Positions 1 to 8,218 of a stretch of DNA of 37,007 nt are shown here, piece by piece (position 1 is the first letter of the stretch; each line of letters opens with the position of its first letter). The notes under the pieces are model-generated. The model was not told where the DNA came from. It was given only the letters and a program-made list of their open reading frames with translations, and searched no databases. The stretch comes from an uncultured Bacilli bacterium (GTDB lineage: Bacteria; Bacillota_I; Bacilli_A; RF39; UBA660). The stretch spans positions 1 through 37,007 of the forward strand of contig CANQON010000015.1 in NCBI GenBank assembly GCA_947625505.1, given 5' to 3'. A program made the position numbers and the translations under genes.

Positions 1-71
1 GCAATTTAATTATAATACATTTTTCGAAAAATAAAAAGACTATTAACAAATTTTACTTTGTCAACAGTCTG

Positions 72-97
72 AAGATAATAATTATTATCTTTTTTTT
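72..97 (+). terminator. Intrinsic terminator of an upstream gene
   Basis: A perfect 20-base palindrome at 72-91 (AAGATAATAA paired with TTATTATCTT) is followed by a run of seven T. It ends whatever gene lies left of the window. The last T of the run is also the first base of the extended -10 of the next promoter. Confidence 0.7.
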
Positions 98-105
98 GAT
101 ATAAT
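97..105 (+). promoter_or_regulatory. Extended -10 promoter of the SDR operon
   Basis: TGATATAAT at 97-105 is an exact extended -10 element. The start codon is at 123 with Shine-Dalgarno GAGGTG at 113-118, so the leader is only about 10 bases. No good -35 is visible because the upstream bases are the terminator T-tract. Confidence 0.7.
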
Positions 106-122
106 AAATCTAGAGGTGTTCT

Positions 123-857
123 ATGAATAAAAAGGTTGTCTTAATTACAGGAGCTAGTCTTGGTATTGGAGCTAGTACAGCTATTAAATTTGCTAAAGAA
201 GGCTATGATGTTATCATTAATTATAATACGCATAAGAATGAAGCTTTAATTGTACAAAAAGAAGCTATAAAGTATGGTAGTGATGCTATGACTATTAAAG
301 CAGATATTAGTAATGAACAAGAAGTAATCGATATGATTGAAAAGGTTATAGATAAATATCATCATATTGACGTCTTAGTAAATAATGCTGGAATAGCTCA
401 TGATGATGAATTTTTTGATCATACAGTTAGTAATTTTAAGAAAGTATTAAATACTAATCTCGTAGGAACATTCTTTATTAGTCAACAAGTTGCTCGTTAT
501 ATGTTAGATTATAGTAGTGGAGTTATTATTAATGTATCATCTAATAATGGTATAGATTGTTTTAATCCTTATAGTATTGATTATGATGCTTCTAAAGCAG
601 GTATTATATCTTTAACACATAATTTAGCTAAAGCTTTAGCGCCCAATATTAGAGTTAATTCAGTGGCGCCTGGATGGACTAGAACACCATCAGTAATGGA
701 GATGTTACCTGAATATTTAGAAGAGGAAAGTAAAAATATTATGTTAGAACGTATTGCACAGCCAGAAGAAATAGCTAATGTTATCTATTTCTTAGCTAGT
801 GATAATGCCAGTTATATTAATGGGGAAATAATTAGAGTAGATGGAGGAATAAAATGA
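123..857 (+). CDS. SDR-family NAD(P)-dependent oxidoreductase (FabG-like)
   Basis: This is a classical short-chain dehydrogenase/reductase of 244 residues, the usual length. The Rossmann glycine motif TGASLGIG lies near residues 9-16, NNAG near residue 88, the catalytic Ser in INVSS, and the YxxxK pair in YDASK. The C-terminal INGEIIRVDGG is typical of FabG-like members. The family reduces or oxidises carbonyl/hydroxyl groups with NAD(P)H; the substrate cannot be read from sequence. FabG (3-oxoacyl-ACP reductase) is one possibility, but no other fatty-acid synthesis gene is adjacent. The stop overlaps the start of the next gene by four bases (ATGA), so the two are translationally coupled. Confidence 0.9.
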   Translation: MNKKVVLITGASLGIGASTAIKFAKEGYDVIINYNTHKNEALIVQKEAIKYGSDAMTIKADISNEQEVIDMIEKVIDKYHHIDVLVNNAGIAHDDEFFDHTVSNFKKVLNTNLVGTFFISQQVARYMLDYSSGVIINVSSNNGIDCFNPYSIDYDASKAGIISLTHNLAKALAPNIRVNSVAPGWTRTPSVMEMLPEYLEEESKNIMLERIAQPEEIANVIYFLASDNASYINGEIIRVDGGIK

Positions 858-2092
858 TAAGTTATAAAACTTATGAGTTAGTAAATAAAGCTGAAGAAGA
901 AGTACAAGAAGAGTTTAAAAAAATAGATGAGTTATGTAATCGTAATAGTTTAAAAGTATTACAAGCTTTTCGTGATAATAAGATATCTACGGTTCATTTT
1001 GATTCAACAACAGGATATGGATATGATGACTTAGGTAGAGATGCTACCGAAAAAGTATTTGCGCAAGTATTAGGTGCTGAAGATGCTTTAGTAAGAAGTC
1101 AATTTATATCAGGAAGTCATGCTCTATCGGTAGCGTTATTTGCGTATTTAAGACCAGGAGATTTAATGTTAAGTATTACAGGTACACCTTATGATACCTT
1201 ACATGAAGTAATAGGTATTAAAGAAAATAATAGTTCATTACAAGCTTTTGGAGTTAAATATGATCAAATAGAACTAGTTAATAACGATTTTGATTATGAT
1301 GCAATTAAGAATTATTTAAAAAAGAATAAAGTTAAATTAATTGAAATACAAAGATCTAAGGGTTATTCTACTAGAAAAAGTCTTGTTATTGATAAATTAG
1401 AAAAAGCTATTAAAGCAATTAGAGAAGTAGATAAAGATGTCATTATTATGGTTGATAATTGTTATTGTGAACTAGTTAATGATAAAGAACCAACAGAAGT
1501 AGGTGCTGATATAATAGTTGGATCATTAATTAAAAATTTAGGAGGAGGAATAGCTCCTAATGGTGCTTATATAGCAGGACGTAAAGATTTAGTTGATTTA
1601 GCAGGAGAAAGATTAACTTTACCAGGAGAGGGAAGAGAAGTAGGACCTACTTTAGGAATAAATAAATCTTTATTACAGGGTATTTTTATGGCACCTAGTG
1701 TTGTAGCTAGTAGTTTAAAAACTGCTATTTTAACTAGTAAAATATTAGAAGATTTAAACTATCAAGTAGAACCAAAATGGAATGAAGAACGTGCTGATAT
1801 TGTTCAGAATATCGTTTTTGGTAATCCTAAAGATTTAGTAAGTTATTGTCAAGGAATTCAAATGGGTTCACCAATAGATTCTTTTGCTTTACCAGAACCT
1901 TGGGATATGCCTGGATATGATGATCAAGTAGTTATGGCTGCAGGAGCCTTTACTCAAGGATCATCAATCGAATTATCATGTGATGGCCCTATTAGGGAAC
2001 CTTACATAGCTTATCAACAAGGTAGTTTAACCTATGCTTATGGACGTTTAGGTGTTATGTTCGCTATAGATCGATTAATAAATAATAAGTAG
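854..2092 (+). CDS. PLP-dependent methionine gamma-lyase-like / YnbB (aluminium-resistance) family protein
   Basis: The 412-residue product is a fold-type I PLP enzyme of the family annotated as 'aluminium resistance protein' or YnbB, related to cystathionine/methionine gamma-lyases. Supporting features are the early TGYGYDDLGRD segment, the cofactor-contact stretch around MVDNCY, and the probable Schiff-base lysine in GSLIKNLGGG. Length matches the family. The real substrate of this family is not well established; a carbon-sulfur lyase activity is usually predicted from homology. It is cotranscribed with the upstream SDR gene (four-base overlap) and probably with the unknown gene 20 bases downstream. 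Confidence 0.87.
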   Translation: MISYKTYELVNKAEEEVQEEFKKIDELCNRNSLKVLQAFRDNKISTVHFDSTTGYGYDDLGRDATEKVFAQVLGAEDALVRSQFISGSHALSVALFAYLRPGDLMLSITGTPYDTLHEVIGIKENNSSLQAFGVKYDQIELVNNDFDYDAIKNYLKKNKVKLIEIQRSKGYSTRKSLVIDKLEKAIKAIREVDKDVIIMVDNCYCELVNDKEPTEVGADIIVGSLIKNLGGGIAPNGAYIAGRKDLVDLAGERLTLPGEGREVGPTLGINKSLLQGIFMAPSVVASSLKTAILTSKILEDLNYQVEPKWNEERADIVQNIVFGNPKDLVSYCQGIQMGSPIDSFALPEPWDMPGYDDQVVMAAGAFTQGSSIELSCDGPIREPYIAYQQGSLTYAYGRLGVMFAIDRLINNK

Positions 2093-2112
2093 TTATACTT
2101 TCAGGTGGTTTT

Positions 2113-3021
2113 ATGGATGTAATAGGGTTTAATAAACAGATACGTAGTATTGTATCAAAATGGGTTGAAGAAGGAGAATTAAAAGGTATAGATAGGAAAA
2201 AAACAATAGATTTAAAAATACCTTATATTTATACTTTATTTGAAAAAGATGCATATAGTAAATTAGGAGTATGCATGCTACTATGTACAGGGTACTTAGA
2301 TGCTTATAAGATATTAAGTTATAAGCAAAAAGAATGTATGAATAATGATGAAGAAGAAGATATTTTAGGACTATTATGTGATATAGAAGATTATGATGAT
2401 TTAGTAGCTGAGATATCAGCTGATCCAAATTTATTAGCAAGATTATTAGAGAAAATAGATGAATTTGCTAATATGAATGGATTAGCTAAGATGTTACTTG
2501 TTAAATCATTATCCGATAGTGAAAATGCATGGTTAAATAGTCGCTTTTGTAATCATCAAGAAGATATTATAAATTATGATAAAGAAGTAACAGTATCTTT
2601 ACTTACAACTAACTATAAAAGAAAGAAACACTATCAAGAGAATGTATCTATGATTGATTTTAATGATGGTATTATTATGAATCTTGTAGGATTTATTAAT
2701 AATTTAGTAAAGATAGATATGGATAATGCTACTTCTTTAGCTTTAGAAATAGGTAAGATAGATTATGCTGCCTCTAAATATTTAGTTGGGAAATTTAGTG
2801 ATGAAGATGATATCTTTTTAGATCATATTGATTATTATGAATCATATCCTGTGGATGCTATTGTTAATAGGTTATTATTTAGTCCAGAATTTTTAAAAGA
2901 TGCTATATGGATGGTCCTTGCTATTATGGTTAATAAAAACTACCGAGATATACCTTTATCCGAAGACTTATTAGCGAATAAAGACGCTAAAAAGATGGCT
3001 AAAAAATTAGTTTTAAAATAG
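2113..3021 (+). CDS. Unknown 302-residue protein
   Basis: I do not recognise this family. The start has a good Shine-Dalgarno (CAGGTGG) seven bases upstream. The protein looks soluble and helix-rich, with an acidic stretch near residues 77-112 and no signal peptide or clear membrane segment. It is the third gene of the operon that begins with the SDR and the PLP enzyme, 20 bases after the latter, and is closed by the hairpin right after its stop. Codon use matches its neighbours, so nothing suggests transfer. Confidence 0.75.
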   Translation: MDVIGFNKQIRSIVSKWVEEGELKGIDRKKTIDLKIPYIYTLFEKDAYSKLGVCMLLCTGYLDAYKILSYKQKECMNNDEEEDILGLLCDIEDYDDLVAEISADPNLLARLLEKIDEFANMNGLAKMLLVKSLSDSENAWLNSRFCNHQEDIINYDKEVTVSLLTTNYKRKKHYQENVSMIDFNDGIIMNLVGFINNLVKIDMDNATSLALEIGKIDYAASKYLVGKFSDEDDIFLDHIDYYESYPVDAIVNRLLFSPEFLKDAIWMVLAIMVNKNYRDIPLSEDLLANKDAKKMAKKLVLK

Positions 3022-3047
3022 AGTAATCTTACTCTTTTTCTTTTTTA
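3021..3047 (+). terminator. Intrinsic terminator of the SDR operon
   Basis: GAGTAA-TC-TTACTC at 3021-3034 is followed by T-rich sequence to 3047. It starts on the last base of the upstream stop codon and runs straight into the next promoter's extended -10 at 3048. Confidence 0.65.
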
Positions 3048-3056
3048 TGATATAAT
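3048..3056 (+). promoter_or_regulatory. Extended -10 promoter for the mscS operon
   Basis: An exact TGATATAAT lies directly after the terminator T-tract. The leader to the start codon at 3120 is about 55-60 bases, longer than most in this window. Confidence 0.65.
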
Positions 3057-3119
3057 AGTATTGCAAATATTTAAAAGATATGATATATTGATTTAATTTA
3101 TTTGAAAAGGGGAGATTAT

Positions 3120-3992
3120 ATGGAATATCTAAGAATTTTTAGTAATTTTATAGAAAATATAACAGGTATTAATCAAGAATATATCTTTTTACTTATTCTT
3201 TCTTTATTATCTTTACTTGTAATTAAATTAATATTAATTTGTTTAAAGAGAATCTTTGAATTAACTGGAGGAAAAAAAGGATATATATATTACCAAAGAA
3301 GCAGATTAATATTTGGTATAGTTAATGTTATTATTATCTTTATTTTATGGGATAGTTATTTAGAAAATATTATTACTATTATTAGTTTTGTTTCAGCAGC
3401 CTTAACTTTAGCTTTAAGAGAGTTAATTTTTAATTATTTTGCTGGATTATATATAAAGATTAAAAAACCATTTCAAATTGATGATCGAATTGAATTTGAT
3501 GGTACTAAAGGTGATGTTATTAGTCTAGGTACTTTAGATTTTGAATTACTTGAAGTGGGAAATAATCTTAATGGAGAACAAAGTACAGGTAGAATCATTA
3601 ATGTACCTAATTCTGTAGCGATTAATTCTTCTATTAAGAATTACGCTAAAAACTTTAAATATATATGGAGTGAAATAACAGTTAAAACGACTTTAGATGA
3701 AGATCCTGATAAAGTAAAAAAATATTTATATATGATTATTAATAGTAATGAAGTTGTTAAACGTATTCCTGATAAAATGCGTCGTGATATGGATAATATA
3801 AGTATTGATCAACGTATTTATTATAATAAGTTAGAACCAATCGTTTATACACGTGTCGTTGATAGTCATATTGAATTTTATATTAGATATTTAGTACATC
3901 CTAAAAAGAATAGATATGTTGAAGATGATGTATGGAATAAAATATTATTACTTCATCGTCAAGGTAAAATTAAGCTATATGAAGAGAGTTAG
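3120..3992 (+). CDS. MscS-family small-conductance mechanosensitive channel
   Basis: The product (290 residues from ATG 3120) has three hydrophobic helices near residues 12-34, 60-80 and 82-104. They are followed by the MscS beta domain: FAGLYIKIKKPFQIDDRIEF, then GTKGDVISLGTLDFELLEV, then RIINVPNSVAINSSIKNY, the standard MscS order. Such channels open under membrane tension and release solutes after osmotic downshock. An upstream TTG at 3102 is in frame, but ATG 3120 is preceded by AAGGGGAG at a proper distance and is preferred. The last about 90 residues form the soluble C-terminal domain. The downstream small gene follows after 15 bases. Confidence 0.88.
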   Translation: MEYLRIFSNFIENITGINQEYIFLLILSLLSLLVIKLILICLKRIFELTGGKKGYIYYQRSRLIFGIVNVIIIFILWDSYLENIITIISFVSAALTLALRELIFNYFAGLYIKIKKPFQIDDRIEFDGTKGDVISLGTLDFELLEVGNNLNGEQSTGRIINVPNSVAINSSIKNYAKNFKYIWSEITVKTTLDEDPDKVKKYLYMIINSNEVVKRIPDKMRRDMDNISIDQRIYYNKLEPIVYTRVVDSHIEFYIRYLVHPKKNRYVEDDVWNKILLLHRQGKIKLYEES

Positions 3993-4007
3993 ATTGTAGG
4001 CGATAAG

Positions 4008-4244
4008 ATGGATTTAGAAGATGTTGAAAAGAGATTTATTCAGTATCATAAATATGATATTGTTCTTACAGGAGAACAAATTGAAATATTGAATAAATAT
4101 AGTATTGATTATAATAAATGTCATAGTATGAGTGAATTAATAAGTCTTATTGAAAGGAATAAAGATGATGATAATTATGATGATTTAGATTGGGTATCAT
4201 CTAATCTTTCAGAGTTTAATTATTATCATAATACTAACAAGTGA
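4008..4244 (+). CDS. Small unknown acidic protein, 78 residues
   Basis: I do not recognise this protein. It is short, acidic and asparagine/tyrosine-rich toward the C terminus, with no membrane segment. It sits between the MscS channel and the PAP2 phosphatase and its stop overlaps the GTG start of the latter (GTGA), which supports real translation. The Shine-Dalgarno is weak (TAGGCGA). Confidence 0.65.
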   Translation: MDLEDVEKRFIQYHKYDIVLTGEQIEILNKYSIDYNKCHSMSELISLIERNKDDDNYDDLDWVSSNLSEFNYYHNTNK

Positions 4245-4837
4245 GTAAGAAAAAAATATTTATTATAACTCTTTGTGTATTAATAACACTATCATTTATT
4301 ATTAGCTACTATTTCTTTTCATTAACACCATATGATAATTTCTTTTATAACTTAATTATTTCTTTAAAAAGCTCTATTACTACGGAAATTTTTAAGGTAT
4401 TTACTTATATCGGAGGCGTTATAAGTACTATCATTCTCATTATCATTATGTTAGGTATTGATAGAAAAAAAGGTATTTATTTTTTAATTAATATTTTAGT
4501 TATTATTACACTTAATTTTATTCTTAAAAATATCTTTATGCGAAGTCGTCCTATCGATATTAATATTATTACTGAAACAGGATATAGTTTTCCTAGTGGA
4601 CATACCATGACAGCTGTTGCAGCCTATGGATTAATAATCTATTATTTATATAGAAGTAATTTAAAAAAGTATTTTCGTAATATATTAGTTATATTAAGTT
4701 TATTATTAGCAGTCATCATTCCTATTAGTCGTGTTTATTTAGGAGTACATTATTTTAGTGATATAACTATAGGTGCGTGTATATCGATTATATGGCTTAT
4801 GATATATACAGAATATTTAAAAAAGAAGAACATATAG
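4241..4837 (+). CDS. PAP2-family membrane phosphatase
   Basis: A 198-residue membrane protein with several hydrophobic helices and the three PAP2 signature motifs: KNIFMRSRP, PSGHT, and SRVYLGVHYFSD. The family removes phosphate from lipid phosphates such as undecaprenyl pyrophosphate or phosphatidic acid; which one is used here cannot be decided from sequence. It starts with GTG overlapping the previous stop, indicating coupling. The stop codon lies inside the following terminator stem. Confidence 0.88.
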   Translation: MSKKKIFIITLCVLITLSFIISYYFFSLTPYDNFFYNLIISLKSSITTEIFKVFTYIGGVISTIILIIIMLGIDRKKGIYFLINILVIITLNFILKNIFMRSRPIDINIITETGYSFPSGHTMTAVAAYGLIIYYLYRSNLKKYFRNILVILSLLLAVIIPISRVYLGVHYFSDITIGACISIIWLMIYTEYLKKKNI

Positions 4838-4855
4838 TTTTAAACTATATGTTTT
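4831..4855 (+). terminator. Terminator overlapping the PAP2 stop codon
   Basis: CATATAG at 4831-4837 pairs with CTATATG at 4845-4851, followed by TTTT. The TAG stop (4835-4837) is part of the left stem, so no separate 3' UTR precedes the hairpin. Confidence 0.65.
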
Positions 4856-4858
4856 AAT

Positions 4859-4886
4859 TTGACAAAAAAGATAAATATGTTAAAAT
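4859..4886 (+). promoter_or_regulatory. Consensus promoter of the HTH-repeat gene
   Basis: TTGACA at 4859-4864, a 16-base spacer, and extended -10 TGTTAAAAT at 4878-4886. The start codon at 4911 has AAGGGG upstream. Confidence 0.7.
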
Positions 4887-4910
4887 AAACGAGCAAAAGG
4901 GGAAATTAAT

Positions 4911-6200
4911 ATGAAACCACATACTAAATATTTATATAATGGAAAACTTTATACAGCACCTGAGCTAGCTAAGCTAGCACATGTATGTGAACAACAAATG
5001 TATAAAAGATTAAAAACAATGACACCTGAAGCTGCTGTTACTTATGTTAAGCCTCCACATTTTTCTACACCTCCTAAATTATATCCTTATCATGATGGAG
5101 TATTAACTATTAGAGAATTTTGTAATAAGACAGGGAAAAACTATAAAACAGTAGCGAAAAAATTATGTAGTGGTAAATCATTAGAAGAGATAGAAAGTGA
5201 ACCTAAAGAAAGACATACTAATAACCGAATTCCTAAAAAGTATTATTGGATAGATGGTATGAAGACAGTTGGGGAAATAGCTGAGATAGAAAAAATAGAT
5301 AGTAGTAATTTATATCGTCATTTAGAAAAAGGAGAATCGATTGAAGAGGCTATTCAATCGATTAAAAGAAATCAAACTGCTTATTTCCCATACCAAGGTA
5401 AGATGTTATCACGTCCTGAAATATTAAAGTTAAATCCTGATGTATCTGAAACGAAACTTTATTTATTGTTGCGTGAAGGAGAAACATACACAGAGGAAGA
5501 TGTTGAAGAAATATTAGCATTATCTCCTAAAAAAGATTATTATCGTGTGGGAAATATTAGTTTATATCAATATTGTATAGAACAAAAATATAACTATATG
5601 CCAATTTATTACTTAATTAAATATAAAAAATATTCTATTGAAGAAGCTATTGATATTTACCGAAAATCAGGACAAGGAGATCCTAATATCAAAGATAATA
5701 CAGTGGGAAATATTCTTCTAAATCATTTTTGTATTATGGAACAATTTTCAGCTCCTTATATTTATTATTATTTACAAAGAAATACGTCATTACGTGAAGC
5801 TATAATTAGATGTTGCTTTAATTGTATGCAAACATATAAAAATAAAAGTGTTCGTAATCGTTTATGTTCTATATATCAAGTGTGGGAGGCATTAGATTCT
5901 AGCAGTCAAACTATACTTGAAGAAAAATATAAATTAGATAATCAAGATATCACTTTTATGAAAGAATGTGACATAAGAATTAAAAAAGCTTTTAAAGATT
6001 ATGATCTACTAATTTTAGCGTATTATTTAGATTGTGCTGAAAATGACGAACAAGTAAAAAAAGTTTTAGAAACAAAAAATATGTCTGAACAAAAAATGTT
6101 AAGACTATTTCAAGAGATATATTCTAATTTTGAAACTTTAACAGTTTATACAGAAGGACCTATTAAATATAAATGGCGTAAAGATGAAACGTATAATTAA
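4911..6200 (+). CDS. Protein with six tandem helix-turn-helix-like repeats
   Basis: I do not recognise a named family for the whole 429-residue protein. About 300 N-terminal residues consist of six diverged repeats with a spacing near 50 residues: about 7-43, 58-95, 111-149, 158-201, 210-249 and 265-300. The shared pattern is an aromatic pair, a glycine turn, a helix with L/I..E/Y.(A/C), a turn, a helix with .LY..L, then S/T.EEAI. Each unit resembles the small HTH used by many phage and regulatory DNA-binding proteins. The last about 120 residues are helical and not clearly repeated. The gene stands alone between its own promoter and a terminator whose loop contains the stop. An array of DNA-binding units is the natural reading, but DNA binding is inferred. 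Confidence 0.75.
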   Translation: MKPHTKYLYNGKLYTAPELAKLAHVCEQQMYKRLKTMTPEAAVTYVKPPHFSTPPKLYPYHDGVLTIREFCNKTGKNYKTVAKKLCSGKSLEEIESEPKERHTNNRIPKKYYWIDGMKTVGEIAEIEKIDSSNLYRHLEKGESIEEAIQSIKRNQTAYFPYQGKMLSRPEILKLNPDVSETKLYLLLREGETYTEEDVEEILALSPKKDYYRVGNISLYQYCIEQKYNYMPIYYLIKYKKYSIEEAIDIYRKSGQGDPNIKDNTVGNILLNHFCIMEQFSAPYIYYYLQRNTSLREAIIRCCFNCMQTYKNKSVRNRLCSIYQVWEALDSSSQTILEEKYKLDNQDITFMKECDIRIKKAFKDYDLLILAYYLDCAENDEQVKKVLETKNMSEQKMLRLFQEIYSNFETLTVYTEGPIKYKWRKDETYN

Positions 6201-6215
6201 TTTATACGTTTTTTA
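6188..6215 (+). terminator. Terminator containing the stop codon of the HTH-repeat gene
   Basis: AACGTATAA (6188-6196) pairs with TTATACGTT (6202-6210), then T to 6214. The TAA stop (6198-6200) is in the loop. Confidence 0.7.
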
Positions 6216-6224
6216 TGATATAAT
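6216..6224 (+). promoter_or_regulatory. Extended -10 promoter of the mini-NdvB/pgi operon
   Basis: An exact TGATATAAT one base after the terminator T-tract. The start codon at 6251 has a strong Shine-Dalgarno (AAAGGAGG). Confidence 0.7.
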
Positions 6225-6250
6225 GTAGTTGATATCCTAAAGGAGGCAGT

Positions 6251-8218
6251 ATGTTTAAATATAAGAAATTACTTCAACAAAATGAACAATATTTAAAAGA
6301 GTATTGTAGACATATTAAGAAATTAAAAAAACATAATGTCGACATTAATAAACTTAATGAATTAATATTAAATAAATTATTATTTATTAAGTTTAAAAAT
6401 AATTATTGTTATCCTAATAAATTATATGCTCATATTAATACTTATTATAAAGGACATAATTATGTAGTTAATGATAATAATATTATCAATTGCTTAAATG
6501 AATATCAAAATATTAATAAATGTCATTTAATTTATAAAGAGATAGAGGATATTACTGTAATAAGTTATTATATATTACTTAATTCTTTAGTAGATTTAAT
6601 AAAGTATGAACCTGAAAAATTACTACGTTATAGCACACGTAAAGAAATAACAATATATAATATCTTAATGAGTATTAGTTATTTAGATTCTATATGTATT
6701 GATACTATCATTAATGAATGTAGTCATACTGAAAATTTATTACTTAGTAATGATGAGTATAATCAATTATGTTCTAATACTAAAAAACTATATCGTCAAA
6801 GAATTGTTGAGAATAGTTCTTTAGAAAAGATAAGTGAATATCAATATACGGAAAAATTAATCAAAAAAAATACTAATCTTTATAGTATTTTATTTAAGAG
6901 AATTAATTATTATAAAATTAATATTATTACAATTATTGTTTCTTTAATATTAAGCATTATAATAGCTATTTTATTATGCTTTATATCTAAGATGACTTTA
7001 ATTATAATACCTATTAATTACGTTATTATTTATAAAATAATAAGTTTATTTATACCTAAAGAAATATTATTATCATATGATTTAAAAAATATACCTAAGA
7101 CAATGTGTGTTAAATATATTATAAGTGGTAATAATGAAGATATTGATAAGGCTTTTTCTTTCTTAGAAGAGACATATTTAGAAAATAAAAAAGATAATAT
7201 GCATTTTACTTTATTAGTTGATTGTACTTATTGTGATCATCAAATAGAACCTTTTGATGATGAATTATTAGAACAAGGATTAAATATATGTGAAAGATTA
7301 AATGCTAAATATGGTGAAGATATCTTTTATTTCTTATATCGTAAAAGATGTAAGATGGAACCTTTATGGTGTGGTTACAATAGAAAAAATGGCGCTATTG
7401 AAGAATTAATAAAATTATTAAATAAAGAATTATCAGATTATGAAGATTATCAATTATTTATTGGCCATACAACATTTCATGATACATATAAGTATTTAGC
7501 TATTATTGATAATAAAATAGATATTATTAAGTTAATTAATATTTTAGAACATCCTTATAATAAACCTGTTTTTATAAATAATAAAATAATGTATGGCTAT
7601 AGTTCATGTAGTCTTAATGGTAGTATAAAATATGGAGAATATGATGCTTATCATAACTATGTAATAAATATTAATAATTATATAGAAATATTAAAAGATA
7701 AAATGCCTTCTAATATTTTAAATACTTCCTTACTACGTAATTTAGTCGTTACTAATAAAAAAGAAAAAAATCTTTATTCTTCTTTAGCTATTATTAAAAA
7801 TAGAATTAGTTTATTTATATGGACATTAAAAAAAGATAATCCTTTTAATAAGATAGAAAAAATAAAAAATATTCATAATGTATTAGATATATTTATTTCT
7901 ATTTTATCATTCATTTTATTTAGTTATACTTATATAAGTAATCAGTCAATATTTATTGTTAGCTATTTTAGTATAATTAGTTTTATTATATTAGATACAC
8001 CTTTTTATATTAATATATATGTATTACTTAGATATATATTTGATAAGAAATATCGCCATCAAATCATAGATGGAGCATTCAAAAGAAATATTGGCGAACT
8101 TATAACATTATTAATTGTTTTATTATTAGGTATATATTTAAAGTTACCTATTGTGACAGTTATGTTAACAGTTTTAATTATATTAATTGGTTTAATAAGG
8201 AGAGATAGTAATGGTTAG
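6251..8218 (+). CDS. Miniature NdvB-like membrane protein with a degenerate GT84 domain
   Basis: The 655-residue product matches by eye the N-terminal part of cyclic beta-1,2-glucan synthases (NdvB/Cgs), which are normally over 2,500 residues. In order it has a helical N-terminal region, two membrane helices (about 219-245 and 250-270), and a GT84-like core. That core contains YLENKKDNMHFTLLVDC, an LNAKYGEDIFYFLYRKR stretch, WCGYNRKNGAIEEL, and EHPYNKPVF. Two to four C-terminal helices (about 544-650) follow. Where active GT84 enzymes carry LDADT, this protein has IDNKID (D420, N421, K422), so the DxD metal site is gone. The later GT84 segments and the GH94 phosphorylase domain are absent. 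Glycosyltransferase activity is therefore doubtful. It overlaps pgi by eight bases. Confidence 0.6.
   Translation: MFKYKKLLQQNEQYLKEYCRHIKKLKKHNVDINKLNELILNKLLFIKFKNNYCYPNKLYAHINTYYKGHNYVVNDNNIINCLNEYQNINKCHLIYKEIEDITVISYYILLNSLVDLIKYEPEKLLRYSTRKEITIYNILMSISYLDSICIDTIINECSHTENLLLSNDEYNQLCSNTKKLYRQRIVENSSLEKISEYQYTEKLIKKNTNLYSILFKRINYYKINIITIIVSLILSIIIAILLCFISKMTLIIIPINYVIIYKIISLFIPKEILLSYDLKNIPKTMCVKYIISGNNEDIDKAFSFLEETYLENKKDNMHFTLLVDCTYCDHQIEPFDDELLEQGLNICERLNAKYGEDIFYFLYRKRCKMEPLWCGYNRKNGAIEELIKLLNKELSDYEDYQLFIGHTTFHDTYKYLAIIDNKIDIIKLINILEHPYNKPVFINNKIMYGYSSCSLNGSIKYGEYDAYHNYVININNYIEILKDKMPSNILNTSLLRNLVVTNKKEKNLYSSLAIIKNRISLFIWTLKKDNPFNKIEKIKNIHNVLDIFISILSFILFSYTYISNQSIFIVSYFSIISFIILDTPFYINIYVLLRYIFDKKYRHQIIDGAFKRNIGELITLLIVLLLGIYLKLPIVTVMLTVLIILIGLIRRDSNG

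Noticed and set aside
2129-2440. 103-codon minus-strand frame inside the unknown gene at 2113-3021
   Set aside because: Low-complexity Leu/Tyr product without a start signal, antisense to a gene that fits its operon.
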